NCBI RefSeq assembly: GCF_036421855.1 | Contig: NZ_JAZGOK010000004.1 | Reading direction: 5' to 3' (one strand) | From: Georgenia_B sunbinii | GTDB lineage: Bacteria; Actinomycetota; Actinomycetes; Actinomycetales; Actinomycetaceae | Length of the DNA stretch: 64,000 nucleotides | Part shown: piece after piece, positions 16,059-24,522 of the stretch | Layout of the letters: the number at the start of each line of letters is the position of its first letter | How positions within the stretch are numbered: position 1 is the stretch's first letter | Notes under the pieces: model-generated | Database searches by the model: none | The model's input: the letters and a program-made list of their open reading frames with translations, nothing else | Told to the model about the DNA's origin: nothing | Program-made: the position numbers and the translations under genes

Positions 16059-17264
16059 TCAGTGCCGGGAGACCTGCTTGAGGAAGCCGCCGAGGTGCCG
16101 GGTGACCTGGTCGTGCTCGATGAGGAAGCCGTCGTGGCCGTAGGGGGAGCGCAGGTAGCGCACAGGTCCGGCGCCGCTGACCCCGGCGGCGATCCGCTCG
16201 GACTCCGCGGGCAGGAACAGCCGGTCGGACTCCACCGCGATGACCAGCGTGTCCGCCCGGATCTCGGCGAGCGCCGCCTCCACCCCGCCGCGGTCGCGGC
16301 CGAGGTCGTGGGTGAGCATAGAGGAGGTGAGCGCGAGGTAGCTGTTGGCGTCGAACCGCAGCGCGAGCTTGTTGCCGTGGTGATCGAGGTAGGACTGCAC
16401 GGCGAACCGGCCGCCGAGCATCGGGTCCTCGGCGTGCTGGTGGAGCCGGCCGAACCGGGCCTCGAGCTCCTCGGCGCTGCGGTAAGTGGTGTGCGCGATC
16501 TGGCGCGCGAGCGCGAGCCCGGCGTGCGGACCCTGCCCGTCGGGAGCGTCGTAGTAGTCCCCGCCGCGGAAGTTGGGGTCCAGCCGGATGGCCGCCTGCT
16601 GCGGGTGGGCCCAGGCGATCTGGTCGGCCGAGGTCTGCGCGTTGGAGGCGATGACGGCGATCGACCGCACCCGGTCGGGGGCCATCACTGCCCACTCGAG
16701 GACCCGGTGTCCCCCCATGGAGGCGCCGACGATGTGCGCCCAGCGGCCGATGCCGAGCCGGTCGCTCAGCTCGATCTCGGCGGCGACCTGGTCCCGGACG
16801 GTGACAGTGGGGAACCGGCTGCCCCACGGGGTGCCGTCGGGCGCGGGAGAGGACGGCCCGGTCGAGCCCTGGCAGCCGCCGAGCACGTTGACCGCGACGA
16901 CGAACCAGCGGTCGGTGTCGACCGCCAGGCCGGGGCCGACGATCCTCGACCACCAGCCGGCGTCCGGGTGGCCGGGCCCGGCAGTGCCGGTGACGTGGGT
17001 GTCACCGGTGAGGGCGTGGCAGATGAGCAGCGCGTTGTCGCCGGCGGCGTTGAGCTCGCCCCAGGTCTCGTAGGCGAGCCGGACGTGCGGCAGCCGGCCG
17101 CCTGCCTCGAGCGGCAGTGCACCGAGGTCGACGAACCGGCGGTTGCCGGCGCCGCCCTCGGGGTGCCACGCTCCGCTCGTCGGGATCTGACCCGGGTCGA
17201 CCCGCGCCCGGACGCGGTGCCCGACGCCGGGCACCGCGGTCCAGCTGCGCTGCTCAGGGCTCAC
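16059..17264 (-). CDS. metX: Homoserine O-acetyltransferase
   Basis: A 401-residue alpha/beta-hydrolase-fold acyltransferase that makes O-acetylhomoserine from homoserine and acetyl-CoA, the first committed step of methionine synthesis. Signature blocks are CHALTGDTHV, VNVLGGCQGSTGPSS, the nucleophile elbow VGASMGGHRVLEWA, the Asp in AVESDRLF and the His in YGHDGFLIE. The GTG start overlaps the metY stop (GTGA), so metY and metX form a coupled pair with metY first. MetX proteins that use succinyl-CoA differ in a few residues not judged here; acetyl is the usual case in actinobacteria. Confidence 0.95.
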   Translation of the reverse strand: MSPEQRSWTAVPGVGHRVRARVDPGQIPTSGAWHPEGGAGNRRFVDLGALPLEAGGRLPHVRLAYETWGELNAAGDNALLICHALTGDTHVTGTAGPGHPDAGWWSRIVGPGLAVDTDRWFVVAVNVLGGCQGSTGPSSPAPDGTPWGSRFPTVTVRDQVAAEIELSDRLGIGRWAHIVGASMGGHRVLEWAVMAPDRVRSIAVIASNAQTSADQIAWAHPQQAAIRLDPNFRGGDYYDAPDGQGPHAGLALARQIAHTTYRSAEELEARFGRLHQHAEDPMLGGRFAVQSYLDHHGNKLALRFDANSYLALTSSMLTHDLGRDRGGVEAALAEIRADTLVIAVESDRLFLPAESERIAAGVSGAGPVRYLRSPYGHDGFLIEHDQVTRHLGGFLKQVSRH

Positions 17265-18586
17265 GCTGCGGTCCCACCTCCGCCGGCCGTCACTGCAGCG
17301 GCGGCCGCGAGGCCGGTGGTGATGTCGGCGACGATGTCGTCGATGTGCTCGAGCCCGACGGCGAGCCGCACGAGGCCCGGGCTCACGCCCGCACCGGCGA
17401 GCGCGGCGTCGTCGAGTTGGGAGTGCGTCGTCGACGCCGGGTGGATGACCAGCGACCGCACGTCACCGATGTTGGCGACGTTCGAGTGCAGGGTGAGTGC
17501 GTCGACGAAGGCGATCCCGGCGTCGTAGCCGCCGGCGAGCTCGAAGGTGAGCACCGCGCCCGGGCCCTTGGGGGCGTACTTGCGGGCGCGCTCGTGCCAC
17601 GGTGAGGAGGGCAGGCCCGGGTAGCCGACCGTCGTCACCTGGTCCTGGGACTCGAGGAACTCCGCGACCTGCTGCGCGTTGGCGATGTGGCGGTCCATCC
17701 GCAGCGACAGCGTCTCGACGCCCTGGCCGATGAGGAAGGCGTTGAACGGCGAGATCGCCGGACCCATGTCGCGCAGGAGCTGCACCCGCGCCTTGAGGAT
17801 GTACGCCGGGGCGCCGAGGTCCTTGAACACCAGGCCGTTGTAGCTCGGGTCCGGGGTGTTGAAGCCCGGGAACTTCTCTGGGTCGGCAGACCAGTCGAAG
17901 CGGCCGCCGTCGACGATGATGCCCGCGATCGACGTCCCGTGGCCGCCGAGGTACTTCGTCGCGGAGTGGATGACGATGTCCGCGCCGTACTCGAAGGGGC
18001 GGATGAGGTAGGGCGTCGCCACGGTGTTGTCGATGACGAGCGGGACGCCGTTCTCGTGAGCGATCGCCGCCACGGTCTCGATGTCGAAGACGTTGAGCTT
18101 GGGGTTGGGGATCGACTCGCCGAAGAACAGCTTGGTGTTCGGCTGGACGGCGTCGCGCCAGGCCTGCGGCTCGTCGGCGTCGCTGACGAAGGTCGTCGTG
18201 ATGCCGAACTTCGGCAGGGTGTGCCGCAGCAGGTTGTAGGTGCCGCCGTAGAGGTTGGGGCTGGCGACCACGTGGTCACCGGCCTCGGCGATGTTGAGGA
18301 TCGCCAGCAGCTCGGCGGACTGGCCCGAGGCCAGCAGCAGACCGCCGATCCCGCCCTCAAGCTCGGCGATCCGCGTCTCGACCGCCTCCTGGGTGGGGTT
18401 GGTGATCCGGGTGTAGATCGGCCCCAGCTCAGCGAGCGCGAACCGGTCCGCGGCCTGCTTGGCGTCCTTGAACACGAAGGAGGTGGTCTGGTAGATCGGT
18501 AGCGCGCGGGCGCCGGTGTCGCCGTCGGGCTGCTGGCCCGCATGGATCTGCTTCGTCTCGAAGGACCAGCTGGTCTCGTTCGTCAT
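17261..18586 (-). CDS. metY: O-acetylhomoserine sulfhydrylase (aminocarboxypropyltransferase)
   Basis: A roughly 441-residue PLP enzyme of the Cys/Met metabolism family that converts O-acetylhomoserine plus sulfide to homocysteine. Landmarks are ETKQIHAGQQPDGDTGARAL at the start, YTRITNPTQEAVETRIAELE, the PLP lysine in SATKYLGGHGTS near residue 210, and ESIPNPKLNVFD. Two adjacent ATGs occur; the second (18586) has AGGAG with 6 bases of spacing and is preferred. Product and donor are supplied within the metY-metX operon. I looked for a SAM riboswitch upstream and did not recognise one. Confidence 0.95.
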   Translation of the reverse strand: MTNETSWSFETKQIHAGQQPDGDTGARALPIYQTTSFVFKDAKQAADRFALAELGPIYTRITNPTQEAVETRIAELEGGIGGLLLASGQSAELLAILNIAEAGDHVVASPNLYGGTYNLLRHTLPKFGITTTFVSDADEPQAWRDAVQPNTKLFFGESIPNPKLNVFDIETVAAIAHENGVPLVIDNTVATPYLIRPFEYGADIVIHSATKYLGGHGTSIAGIIVDGGRFDWSADPEKFPGFNTPDPSYNGLVFKDLGAPAYILKARVQLLRDMGPAISPFNAFLIGQGVETLSLRMDRHIANAQQVAEFLESQDQVTTVGYPGLPSSPWHERARKYAPKGPGAVLTFELAGGYDAGIAFVDALTLHSNVANIGDVRSLVIHPASTTHSQLDDAALAGAGVSPGLVRLAVGLEHIDDIVADITTGLAAAAAVTAGGGGTAA

Positions 18587-18589
18587 CAT

Positions 18590-19003
18590 CTACTCCTGCT
18601 CAGGCGAGAGGGCGAGCCGGCCTCAACCGTACCGACCTCGGGGGAGGGGGCGTGCGCATCGTGAGCCCGGTGCCCGGACCGGCCAACGGTGCTGGCGGCG
18701 GCTGAGGCGCGTGCGAGGGTGCGCAGGTCAGCGGCACATTCGCAGGATCATGCTTGGAGCGTAGGAAGCGGCCGGCGCGCTGAGAAGGGCCGTCTCGCCT
18801 GCCGGGACGCAACTTCTCGCGCCATCCACCATGCGGACGCTCGCCGGAGCGGCTTGCCACCGCACACCTGCTGTGGCAGGTGGTTCTGCTGTGACTGGTG
18901 TGGCAGGTGTTTCTTTTGGGGACGTTCGGCGCTACCGTGTCCGTGGCTGGCCTGCGCTCCGCGCCGGATCCAGCGATCCGTGTTCGTGAGGTGAGGAGAG
19001 CTC
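18590..19003. other. Divergent control region between metY and the NlpC/P60 gene
   Basis: About 410 bases with no credible gene. It must hold the promoters for metY (minus) and the peptidoglycan hydrolase (plus). An inverted repeat CACCTGC-TGTG-GCAGGTG lies at 18865-18882 and TGTGGCAGGTG recurs at about 18900, followed by a pyrimidine-rich stretch. These may be a regulator site or part of a structured leader for the hydrolase mRNA. No known riboswitch class was recognised. Confidence 0.5.
18865..18882 (+). promoter_or_regulatory. Inverted repeat upstream of the NlpC/P60 gene
   Basis: CACCTGC, loop TGTG, GCAGGTG forms a perfect 7-bp stem; the right arm is repeated as GTGTGGCAGGTG about 18 bases further on. 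It lies about 120 bases before the hydrolase start. Function unknown. Confidence 0.4.
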
Positions 19004-20413
19004 GTGCGTCGGACCGATCGGCGACGCGCCCTCGCGCTCGCAGCCGTCCTGGCACTGTCCGGCGGGCTCGTCGTGACCTCGGCCGCCGCGGACCCGACGC
19101 CACCGGGCGAGGACGAGATCTCACGGGCGCGCGACGCCGAGGACCGCACCACTGCCCGGATCGCCGAGCTGGAGATCGCGCTGGCCGAGCTCAGTGCCCG
19201 CCACCAGGACCTCGCGCTCGCCGCCCAGCAGGCCAACGAGCTCTACCTGCAGGCCGAGGAGGAGCTGGTCGCGTCGACCGCGGCCGCCGCCGAGGCGCGC
19301 GAGGCTGCCGCCGCGGCCGCCGCCGAGGTCGAGACCCAGCGGGGCGAGCTCGGCCGGATCGCGATGGGCGCCTACCGCTCGAGCCCCGGTGCGCTCGGCC
19401 CGATCGAGCCGCTGCTCTCCGCCGACAGCTTCGAGGACGCGATGCGCCGCGCGACGATGGTCGACCGGCTCGGCAGCCGAGCCGACGACGCGCTGCAGCG
19501 GTTCCAGGCGGTGGAGCAGGTCTCGGCGACCTTCGAGAGCCGGGCCCGGGAGGCCGAGGCGGCCCAGCAGCGTGCTACGGACGAGGTCGCGGCCACCGCC
19601 CAGGCAGCGAGCTCCGCCGCCGACAGTGCCGCGGCGCAGGTCGCGCTGTCGGTCGACCGGCGCGAGTCGCTGGTCCAGCAGCTTGCCGACGAGCGCGGCA
19701 CGACGGCAGCGCTCGAGCGTGAGCGGCAGGACGCGCTCGACGCCGAGCGTCAGCGCCGCGAGGAGCAGCTGGCGAGGGACGCCGCACGACGAGAGGTCCG
19801 GGCGCAGGAGACCGCCTCCCGGTCGGTCGAGCGGCCGGCGACGCCACTAGCTGACGCCCCGACCGTGGCAGCGCCGCCGCCGGCGCCCAGTGCCACGACG
19901 CCGCCGTCGGCGCCCGACAGGCCGGCCCCCGCGCCGAGCACACCGGCACCTCCCGCGCCGCCAGCGCCGGCTCCCGCTCCGGCACCGGCGCCCTCACAGC
20001 CGGCACCTGCGCCGGCTCCGGCGCCCGACCCCGCGCCGCCGTCCTCGTCCCAGGGCGCCCGCGCCGCGCTGGACTGGGCCCGGACGCAGCTCGGCAAGCC
20101 CTACATCTGGGCGGCCGCGGGTCCGAACGGCTACGACTGCTCCGGGCTCACCCAGACCGCCTTCGCCCAGGCCGGCGTGTCAATCCCGCGGACCACCAGG
20201 GCGCAATACCAGGCGACCACCCGGGTGCCGGTCGACGACCTGCAGCCGGGCGACCTCATCTTCTACTCCAGCAACGGCGCGGCGTCGGGCATCTACCACG
20301 TCGCCTTTTACGCGGGCAACGGCATGCGGCTGCATGCGCCGTCGCCGGGCAAGAGCGTGGAGCTGGTGCCGATGTACTGGGCCAACGTGCTGCCCTACGG
20401 CGGCCGGGTCTAG
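19004..20413 (+). CDS. Secreted NlpC/P60 peptidoglycan endopeptidase with coiled coil
   Basis: A 469-residue exported cell-wall hydrolase of the RipA type. It has a signal peptide (RRTDRRRALALAAVLALSGG, cut after about residue 32) and a long Glu/Ala-rich coiled coil (about residues 38-270). An extended Pro/Ala linker (about 280-345) is followed by the C-terminal NlpC/P60 domain. Cys379 (YDCSGLTQTAF) and His432 (YHVAFYAGNG) are the catalytic pair. It cleaves stem-peptide bonds during cell separation. The GTG at 19004 has GAGGAGAG just upstream. The coiled coil probably mediates autoinhibition or FtsX-like activation. The 3' end overlaps the convergent tauE gene by 4 bases. Confidence 0.92.
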   Translation: MRRTDRRRALALAAVLALSGGLVVTSAAADPTPPGEDEISRARDAEDRTTARIAELEIALAELSARHQDLALAAQQANELYLQAEEELVASTAAAAEAREAAAAAAAEVETQRGELGRIAMGAYRSSPGALGPIEPLLSADSFEDAMRRATMVDRLGSRADDALQRFQAVEQVSATFESRAREAEAAQQRATDEVAATAQAASSAADSAAAQVALSVDRRESLVQQLADERGTTAALERERQDALDAERQRREEQLARDAARREVRAQETASRSVERPATPLADAPTVAAPPPAPSATTPPSAPDRPAPAPSTPAPPAPPAPAPAPAPAPSQPAPAPAPAPDPAPPSSSQGARAALDWARTQLGKPYIWAAAGPNGYDCSGLTQTAFAQAGVSIPRTTRAQYQATTRVPVDDLQPGDLIFYSSNGAASGIYHVAFYAGNGMRLHAPSPGKSVELVPMYWANVLPYGGRV

Positions 20414-21141
20414 AGGGCGGCGAGGCCGTCCACGAGGGTCCACACGGCGCCCAGGGCCGCGATCGCCGTGATGGAGACTCCGACCACCCGGGCGGACACG
20501 CGCCGGGTGACGACGTCACCGAGCGCCACACCCGCCGCCATCACCAGCCCGATCGCCAGCCAGCCCCACCCCAGGTCCGGCCACGCCGTCGGGTTGGCGC
20601 CCACCCGGACGAGCACCGTCACGGTGGAGACGGCGATGAAGAACGGCTGCAGCGTCGCGGTGAAGGTCTGATGCTCCCAGCGGGTCAGGGTCCGCAGCAC
20701 CGCCATCGCGGGGCCGCCGATGCTGGCGAGGGCAGACGTCGCGCCGGAGGCCGCGCTGGCCATCGCCGTGACCTTCGTGCTCCGCTCGACGTGGTGTACG
20801 CGCGCGACGATGGAGGAGACGGACAGGGCGAGGAGGATGAGTACCCCGATGAGCACCTGGGCCCATGCCGCTGGGAGCGTCTCAGCCAGGAGCGTGCCCG
20901 CCAGGACGCCGACGAGGGCGGAGGGCACCATCGTCCGCAGCATCCGCCACTCCACGTAGCGCCACACCCGCGAGAGCACCATGAGGCTCGCGACCACCCC
21001 GAGGATGTTGCCGACCACCACGCCCGCCGCCGGGCCGAGCGCGACGACGATAAACGGTGCGGAGACCAAGGTCAGCCCCATGCCGGTGGCTCGTTGTGCG
21101 AGGCCGCCAAGGAGGATCGCGAGGAGGAGCGGTGCGGTCAT
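20410..21141 (-). CDS. TauE/SafE-family membrane transporter
   Basis: A 243-residue integral membrane protein with about eight hydrophobic segments and a TauE/SafE-like repeat, starting LLAILLGGLAQRATGMGLTL. The family exports sulfite, sulfoacetate or related small anions; substrate here is unknown. The start ATG 21141 has no strong ribosome binding site; a -10-like TACGGT lies at 21180-21185 on the minus strand, about 40 bases upstream. It is separated from ppa by nearly 200 bases. Confidence 0.85.
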   Translation of the reverse strand: MTAPLLLAILLGGLAQRATGMGLTLVSAPFIVVALGPAAGVVVGNILGVVASLMVLSRVWRYVEWRMLRTMVPSALVGVLAGTLLAETLPAAWAQVLIGVLILLALSVSSIVARVHHVERSTKVTAMASAASGATSALASIGGPAMAVLRTLTRWEHQTFTATLQPFFIAVSTVTVLVRVGANPTAWPDLGWGWLAIGLVMAAGVALGDVVTRRVSARVVGVSITAIAALGAVWTLVDGLAAL

Positions 21142-21305
21142 CGGGCAGGGCGGGGGCAGCAGGAGATGGTCACGCTGTCACCGTATCCACGGCCCTGCTC
21201 CGCCCCGCCGGGGCAGGCTGTGAGAATGGCTACCTTCCGGCGCGCGCTCGCTTGTCGAGGCCTGATATCTGGTGCCGAGACCGTAGCTCTTGCCGCGCCC
21301 TTTCG

Positions 21306-21324
21306 CCGAGATACCCGATCTCGG
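21306..21324 (-). terminator. Hairpin after ppa
   Basis: CCGAGAT, loop ACCCG, ATCTCGG forms a perfect 7-bp stem 11 bases beyond the ppa stop, a plausible terminator before the tauE promoter. No T tract. Confidence 0.4.
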
Positions 21325-21335
21325 AGAAGGCGGGG

Positions 21336-21869
21336 TTAGCTGAGGGGGCGGGCGGGGGTCGTGGGGGCTACCGGGCGCACGTGATAGTTCTGGTCGATCG
21401 CTCGTTGGTAGGAGCGCAGGATCTCCGCCTCGGCCTCCTCGCGGCCGACCCAGTGGGCGCCCTCGACGGACTTGCCGGGCTCGAGGTCCTTGTAGACCTC
21501 GAAGAAGTGCTGGATCTCCAGCCGGTGGAACTCGCTGACGTCGTCGATGTCGGTACGCCACGAGGCGCGCTGGTCACCGGTCGGCACGCACAGCACCTTG
21601 TCGTCGCCACCGGCCTCGTCGCGCATCCGGAACATGCCGAGCGCGCGGCACCGGATGAGGCAGCCAGGGAAGGTCGGCTCCTCGAGGAGCACGAGCGCGT
21701 CCAGGGGGTCACCGTCCTCGCCGAGGGTGTCCTCGATGAACCCGTAGTCGTCCGGGTACCGGGTGGAGGTGAACAGCATGCGGTCGAGCCGGATGCGCCC
21801 GGTCTCGTGGTCGAGCTCGTACTTGTTGCGCTGCCCCTTGGGGATCTCGATCGTGACGTCGAAGTCCAC
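21336..21869 (-). CDS. ppa: Inorganic pyrophosphatase
   Basis: A 177-residue family I soluble pyrophosphatase, hydrolysing PPi to phosphate with Mg2+. Active-site blocks are IEIPKGQRNKYELD, YPDDYGFIEDTL, GDPLDALVLLE and the Asp-rich KVLCVPTGDQ region. The GTG at 21869 is chosen because AAGGG stands 6 bases before it and it gives normal size; the earlier open frame continues into the divergent promoter region and is not credible. The tail after HVRPVAPT is slightly longer than usual. It is divergent from dacB. Confidence 0.95.
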   Translation of the reverse strand: MDFDVTIEIPKGQRNKYELDHETGRIRLDRMLFTSTRYPDDYGFIEDTLGEDGDPLDALVLLEEPTFPGCLIRCRALGMFRMRDEAGGDDKVLCVPTGDQRASWRTDIDDVSEFHRLEIQHFFEVYKDLEPGKSVEGAHWVGREEAEAEILRSYQRAIDQNYHVRPVAPTTPARPLS

Positions 21870-22024
21870 GCCATGCCCTTCCGTCGTCGCGGCACTGCCG
21901 GCCGCGGGTGCCATACCGTCCGATGGTGCCACGGTTGGACGCCACCTCGGATGCTGGGGACTATTGTGGCGCACGACCTGCCCGACCGTGGTCCGGCAGC
22001 CACGACGAGCCGAAGGAGCGAGCC

Positions 22025-23413
22025 CTGGCGCGCAGCCCCGCCCGTCACCGGCGCCTGGCGGCGACGGTGGCCTCGCTGCTCCTCCTGGCCGGCGGGTACG
22101 CCGTGGCGGACGCGCTCGACGTGGTCCCCGGGCCGGTGACGACCGCGCCGGCGGTCCCCGAGCCCGCCCCCTTCCCGGCGATCAGCGCGTCGCCGGCTGC
22201 CCGGCACCTGGCCACGCTCGACCCGGCCGTGCCGCAACCGTCGGCCGCGGCACTCACCGAGATCGCCGAGCGCCTCGTGTCGGACCCGCGCACCGGCGGC
22301 ACGGTGGGCGTGGTCGTGGCGGACGCCCTCACCGGAGAGACGCTCGTCGACATCGACGGCACCACGCCACGGACCCCGGCGTCCTCCCTCAAGCTGCTCG
22401 TCGCGCTCGCGGCGCTCGACGCCTACGGCCCGGACCACGAGCTGCGGACCAGCGTCGTCGCCGGCGAGCCCGGGCAGGTCGTGCTCGTCGGAGGCGGGGA
22501 CATCCTGCTCGCCGCCGGCGGGTCGGACGACGCGCCGGGCACCCTGCACCGGGCCTCGCTCGACGAGCTCGCCGAGCAGACCGCGGCCGCCCTCGAGGAC
22601 GACGGCGCGGTGAGCGTGGTGGTCGACGACTCGTTGTTCAGCGGGCCGGGGTACGCACCCGGCTGGGGCGGCATCGACTTCGACTTCGTCATGCCCATCG
22701 GCCCCCTCGCGGTCGATGGCGGTCTCGCGGCGGCCGGCGGGTACGTCGGCGACCCGGCGCTCGCCGCTGGGCAGGCCTTCGCGCAGGCGCTGGCCGGCGC
22801 CGGGGTGGAGGTCACCGGTGAGGTCGGCCGGGGCGTCGCGCCGGCCGACGGGACCGAGCTGGCCGCGGTGACCTCGGCACCGCTGGCCGACGTCGTCGGT
22901 CACATGCTCGCGGTGTCGGACAATTCGGTGGCCGAGGTGCTCGGCCGGCTCGTCGCGCTCGCCGACGACGAGGAACCGAGCTTCGCCGGAGCGACCCGGG
23001 CGGTGGCAGACCGGCTCGCCGCGCTGGGCATCGAGACCGACGGGCTGGTCCTCGCCGACCTCTCCGGCCTGCTCATCGAGAACCAGGTGCCCGCGCAGAC
23101 CCTCGCGCAGGTGGTGAGCACCGCGCTCGACCCCGAGCGCCCCGAGCTTCACGGCGCGGTCGCCGGCCTGCCCGTCGCCGCCCTCGAGGGCACGCTGCGC
23201 GACCGGATGGCCGGGGCCGCCGCGGGCGTGCTGCGCGCCAAGACCGGGACCCTCACCACCGTCGCCAGCCTCACCGGGCTGGTGCTCGACGCCGACGGTC
23301 GGCTGCTGGTCTTCGCGGTGCTCGCCGACGAGCTCGAGCTCGGTGGCGTCGGCCCGGCCCGGGCCGCGATCGACGACTGGGCCGACGAGCTCGCCGCCTG
23401 CGGCTGCCGCTGA
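22025..23413 (+). CDS. dacB: D-alanyl-D-alanine carboxypeptidase/endopeptidase (PBP4 family, S13)
   Basis: A low-molecular-mass penicillin-binding protein that trims stem peptides outside the membrane. All three active-site motifs are present: SxxK in TPASSLKLLVALAALD, SxN in SDNSVAEVLGRLV, and KTG in LRAKTGTLTTVASLTG. The N-terminus has a basic stretch then a hydrophobic signal/anchor (LAATVASLLLLAGGYAVADA). The best ribosome binding site, AAGGAG (22013-22018), sits 6 bases before a CTG at 22025, which I take as the likely start. In-frame GTG/ATG codons at 21908 and 21923 would add 34-39 odd residues (including a Cys) before the signal. A -10-like TATTGT is at 21962-21967. Confidence 0.88.
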   Translation: MARSPARHRRLAATVASLLLLAGGYAVADALDVVPGPVTTAPAVPEPAPFPAISASPAARHLATLDPAVPQPSAAALTEIAERLVSDPRTGGTVGVVVADALTGETLVDIDGTTPRTPASSLKLLVALAALDAYGPDHELRTSVVAGEPGQVVLVGGGDILLAAGGSDDAPGTLHRASLDELAEQTAAALEDDGAVSVVVDDSLFSGPGYAPGWGGIDFDFVMPIGPLAVDGGLAAAGGYVGDPALAAGQAFAQALAGAGVEVTGEVGRGVAPADGTELAAVTSAPLADVVGHMLAVSDNSVAEVLGRLVALADDEEPSFAGATRAVADRLAALGIETDGLVLADLSGLLIENQVPAQTLAQVVSTALDPERPELHGAVAGLPVAALEGTLRDRMAGAAAGVLRAKTGTLTTVASLTGLVLDADGRLLVFAVLADELELGGVGPARAAIDDWADELAACGCR

Positions 23414-23439
23414 CCGCGTGCCCGCCAGCGGGCGTCGCG

Positions 23440-23445
23440 TACCTT
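23440..23445 (+). promoter_or_regulatory. Leaderless -10 box of the metalloprotease gene
   Basis: TACCTT lies 6 bases before ATG 23452 and there is no ribosome binding site, fitting a leaderless transcript. Confidence 0.55.
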
Positions 23446-23451
23446 GAGGCC

Positions 23452-24519
23452 ATGAGCGCACCGATCAACTGGCAGGCCGCCGAGCGACGAGCGGCGTCGT
23501 TGGCCCGGCCCGGGCCGCGGGCCGGGCGGGCCGAGCTCGACGGGCTGGTCCGGGTGCTGCGGCAGGCCGCCGGACAGGCGCCGGCGCACGTCGCCTCGAT
23601 CACGGGTCTCGACGACGCCGCCGCCCGGGCCGCGCAGCGACCGGTCTACGTGGTCGACCGCGCCCGCTGGGCGGAGGCGAACATCGCGATGTTCGCCCAC
23701 CTCACCGGCGGCCTGCTGCCCGAGGCGAAGCTGCCAGGTGCTGCCCGCCTCGGCGGGGAGGAGCTGGGCATCATGCTCTCCTTCCTCTCGAGCAAGGTCC
23801 TGGGCCAGTACGACCCCTTCACGCCGGCGGACGCGGTCCCAGGTCAGGGCGTCGACGACCCCGCCGGCCGGCTGCTGCTCGTGGCGCCCAACGTGCTCCA
23901 CGTCGAGCGCGAGCTCGACCTCGACGCCCTCGACTTCCGCACCTGGGTGTGCCTCCACGAGCAGACCCACGCGGTGCAGTTCGCCGCCGCGCCGTGGCTC
24001 GCCGACCACCTCTCCTCGCGGATGCGGTCGATGATCACCACGGTGTCCGAGCCGGAGAGCGGTGCGCAGCGGATCAGCAGCACGCTGCGGGCCGTCGTCG
24101 AGGCGCTCTCCACCCGCGACGGGGCGACCTCCCTCGCCGGCCCGCTCGTCGACGGCTTCCTCTCCGAGGCGGAGCGGGAGCAGCTCGGCGAGATGGTCGC
24201 GGTGATGTCGCTGCTCGAGGGGCACGCCGACGTCGTCATGGACGCCGTCGGCCCCCGGGTGCTGCCCTCGGTCACCCGGATCCGGCGGCAGTTCGAGAAG
24301 CGCCGCGACGGCACCGGGCTGCTCGACATCATGCTGCGGCGCCTCTCGGGGATGGACGCCAAGATCGCGCAGTACCGCGACGGCGCCGGCTTCGTCCGCG
24401 GGGTGGTCGACCTCGTCGGGCACGACGGGCTCAACGCGGTCTGGACCGCTGCACCGCTGCTGCCCACCGCCGCGGAGATCGCCGACCCGGCCCGCTGGGT
24501 GCAGCGGGTCCACGGCTGA
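23452..24519 (+). CDS. Zinc-dependent metalloprotease of the DUF2342 / F420-associated family
   Basis: A 355-residue protein of an actinobacterial family annotated as putative zinc metalloprotease or F420-biosynthesis-associated protein. The zinc motif HExxH is seen as LHEQTHAVQFAAAPWLADHL near residue 167; LLEGHADVVMDAVGPRVLP is the conserved block with a third ligand. It has no signal peptide and no obvious membrane segment. The true function is unknown. It is followed after 3 bases by tilS and then hpt and ftsH, the usual actinobacterial order. The host also has fgd, which agrees with an F420-positive lineage. Confidence 0.88.
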   Translation: MSAPINWQAAERRAASLARPGPRAGRAELDGLVRVLRQAAGQAPAHVASITGLDDAAARAAQRPVYVVDRARWAEANIAMFAHLTGGLLPEAKLPGAARLGGEELGIMLSFLSSKVLGQYDPFTPADAVPGQGVDDPAGRLLLVAPNVLHVERELDLDALDFRTWVCLHEQTHAVQFAAAPWLADHLSSRMRSMITTVSEPESGAQRISSTLRAVVEALSTRDGATSLAGPLVDGFLSEAEREQLGEMVAVMSLLEGHADVVMDAVGPRVLPSVTRIRRQFEKRRDGTGLLDIMLRRLSGMDAKIAQYRDGAGFVRGVVDLVGHDGLNAVWTAAPLLPTAAEIADPARWVQRVHG

Positions 24520-24522
24520 GCG

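Noticed and set aside
18590..19003. SAM riboswitch for metY or c-di-AMP riboswitch for the NlpC/P60 gene
   Set aside because: Neither conserved core could be found by eye in this region; only simple inverted repeats are present. A covariance-model search would settle it.
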